Positions 63,285 to 64,000 of a DNA stretch of 64,000 nucleotides are shown here, piece after piece; positions within the stretch are counted from its first letter, which is position 1, and every line of letters starts with the position of its first letter. Below the pieces are notes generated by a model. That model worked only from the letters and a program-made list of their open reading frames with translations. It was not told the DNA's origin and searched no databases. This DNA is from AWTP1-13 sp963840075 (GTDB lineage: Bacteria > Pseudomonadota > Alphaproteobacteria > Rhizobiales > Hyphomicrobiaceae). Location of the stretch: assembly GCA_963840075.1 (NCBI GenBank), contig CAWIXS010000051.1, positions 1-64,000 on the forward strand, given 5' to 3'. The translations under genes and the position numbers were made by a program.

Positions 63285-63986
63285 TCACCCGGAGGCGCCG
63301 TTGAAGGCATAGCCGGCGCCGCGCACGGTGCGAATGGGGTCCGTGTCGGAGCCGCGGATCAGCGCCTTTCGCAGCCTGCCGACGTGAACGTCGACGGTGC
63401 GTCCGTCGATGAAGGCATCGCGCCCCCACACCCCGTCCAGCAGCTGCTGGCGCGTCAGCACGCGGCCCGCGTTCTCCATGAAATAGGCGAGCAGCTTGAA
63501 CTCGGTCGGCCCCAGCCGCACCTCCCGCGCGCGGCGCGCGACGCGATGCGCGGCGCGGTCCAGCACGATGTCGCCGCGCTGCAGGGTGTCGGAGACGCGC
63601 TCCGGCGCCGCGCGCCTGAGCAGCGCCTTCACCCGCGCCAGGATCTCGGGCATCGAGAACGGCTTCACCACGTAGTCGTCGGCGCCGGTTGCCAGTCCGC
63701 GCACGCGGTCGGCCTCCTCGCCGCGCGCCGTGAGCATCAGCACCGGGAGGGTGCGGGTCGGCGCGCGCTGCCGCAGCCGCCGGCACAGCTCGATCCCCGA
63801 CAGGCCGGGGAGCATCCAGTCGAGCACGACGAGGTCGAAGTGCTCCTCGGCGAGGAGGAGCTCCGCCTCCTCGCCGGTGGCAGCGATCGCCACGCGGAAG
63901 CCCTGGGAGGCCAGATTGTAGCGGACCAGCTCCGCCAGCGCCGGCTCGTCCTCGACCAGGAGAATATGCGTCGCAAGCTCGGTCAC
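63285..63986 (-). CDS. phoB: Phosphate-regulon response regulator PhoB
   Basis: 233 residues. The receiver domain has acidic ILLVEDEPALAELVRYNLAS, phospho-acceptor Asp in FDLVVLDWMLPG, and K in YVVKPFSMPEILAR. The OmpR/PhoB winged helix ends in GRTVDVHVGRLRKALIRGSD and IRTVRGAGYAFN. It activates phosphate-uptake genes under phosphate limitation. The start is GTG 63986, 14 bases from the window edge, so the ribosome site is only partly visible. Confidence 0.95.
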   Translation of the reverse strand: MTELATHILLVEDEPALAELVRYNLASQGFRVAIAATGEEAELLLAEEHFDLVVLDWMLPGLSGIELCRRLRQRAPTRTLPVLMLTARGEEADRVRGLATGADDYVVKPFSMPEILARVKALLRRAAPERVSDTLQRGDIVLDRAAHRVARRAREVRLGPTEFKLLAYFMENAGRVLTRQQLLDGVWGRDAFIDGRTVDVHVGRLRKALIRGSDTDPIRTVRGAGYAFNGASG

Positions 63987-64000
63987 CTGCGAGGTCCGAT

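Overview
The window is GC-rich bacterial chromosome from an alphaproteobacterium, most likely of the order Hyphomicrobiales (Bradyrhizobium / Rhodoplanes / Xanthobacter-like lineages). The evidence is gcrA beside argD-argF-hslO, a phosphatidylcholine synthase, an MbfA-type ferritin/VIT1 iron exporter with a candidate Irr box, a tRNA-His with G1:U72 and A73 as in alphaproteobacteria, rhizobial-type porins opening with ADLGGNCCADLEERVAELE, and many short palindromic intergenic repeats. The genus is inferred, not proven.

Layout. 1-1906: a decayed integrase whose 3' end abuts the 3' end of tRNA-Asp, then tRNA-Val, an HU gene and tRNA-His. 2116-11605: a sensor kinase, an alpha/beta hydrolase, a glycosyltransferase and the translation block infC - (TPR gene) - rpmI - rplT - pheS - pheT, with palindromic repeats between the genes. 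11874-15543: a regulator, mbfA and lepA. 15642-19327: an accessory island with parDE, vsr, a PD-(D/E)XK restriction-like gene and a C5 cytosine methyltransferase; both restriction-modification genes are frameshifted. 19436-24257: a pentapeptide/J-domain/membrane protein with tandem repeats, a porin and a DUF6745-like gene pair. 24671-31079: kdsD, an arsR-AHSA1-VOC-DoxX stress cluster, a damaged SelW-like gene, a TM-helix protein and an AMP ligase.

31256-37631: envelope genes in one direction (HdeD, Tat-exported HAD phosphatase, Tat-exported sulfatase, membrane protein, MetA-type outer-membrane protein, cupin). 37795-47539: paaI-paaG, small envelope proteins, phosphatidylcholine synthase, two facing porins (one broken) and a second hydrolase. 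47773-52844: a DUF35 protein, an isoquinoline-1-oxidoreductase-like molybdoenzyme pair bracketed by palindromic repeats, a TIR-domain remnant and a broken lectin-like secreted gene. 53015-58685: an enolase-superfamily enzyme facing a membrane gene and a complete TRAP transporter. 58726-63986: hslO, argF, argD, gcrA and phoB, all on the minus strand.

Two themes recur. First, about nine genes carry frameshifts or an out-of-frame deletion, nearly all accessory, while the long housekeeping genes are intact; this favours real decay, though uncorrected indels must be excluded. Second, at least four families of palindromic repeats (GTAGGG-type, GGGTCTGACCC-type and GTCATCCCGG-type) sit between genes, and one lies inside a coding region.
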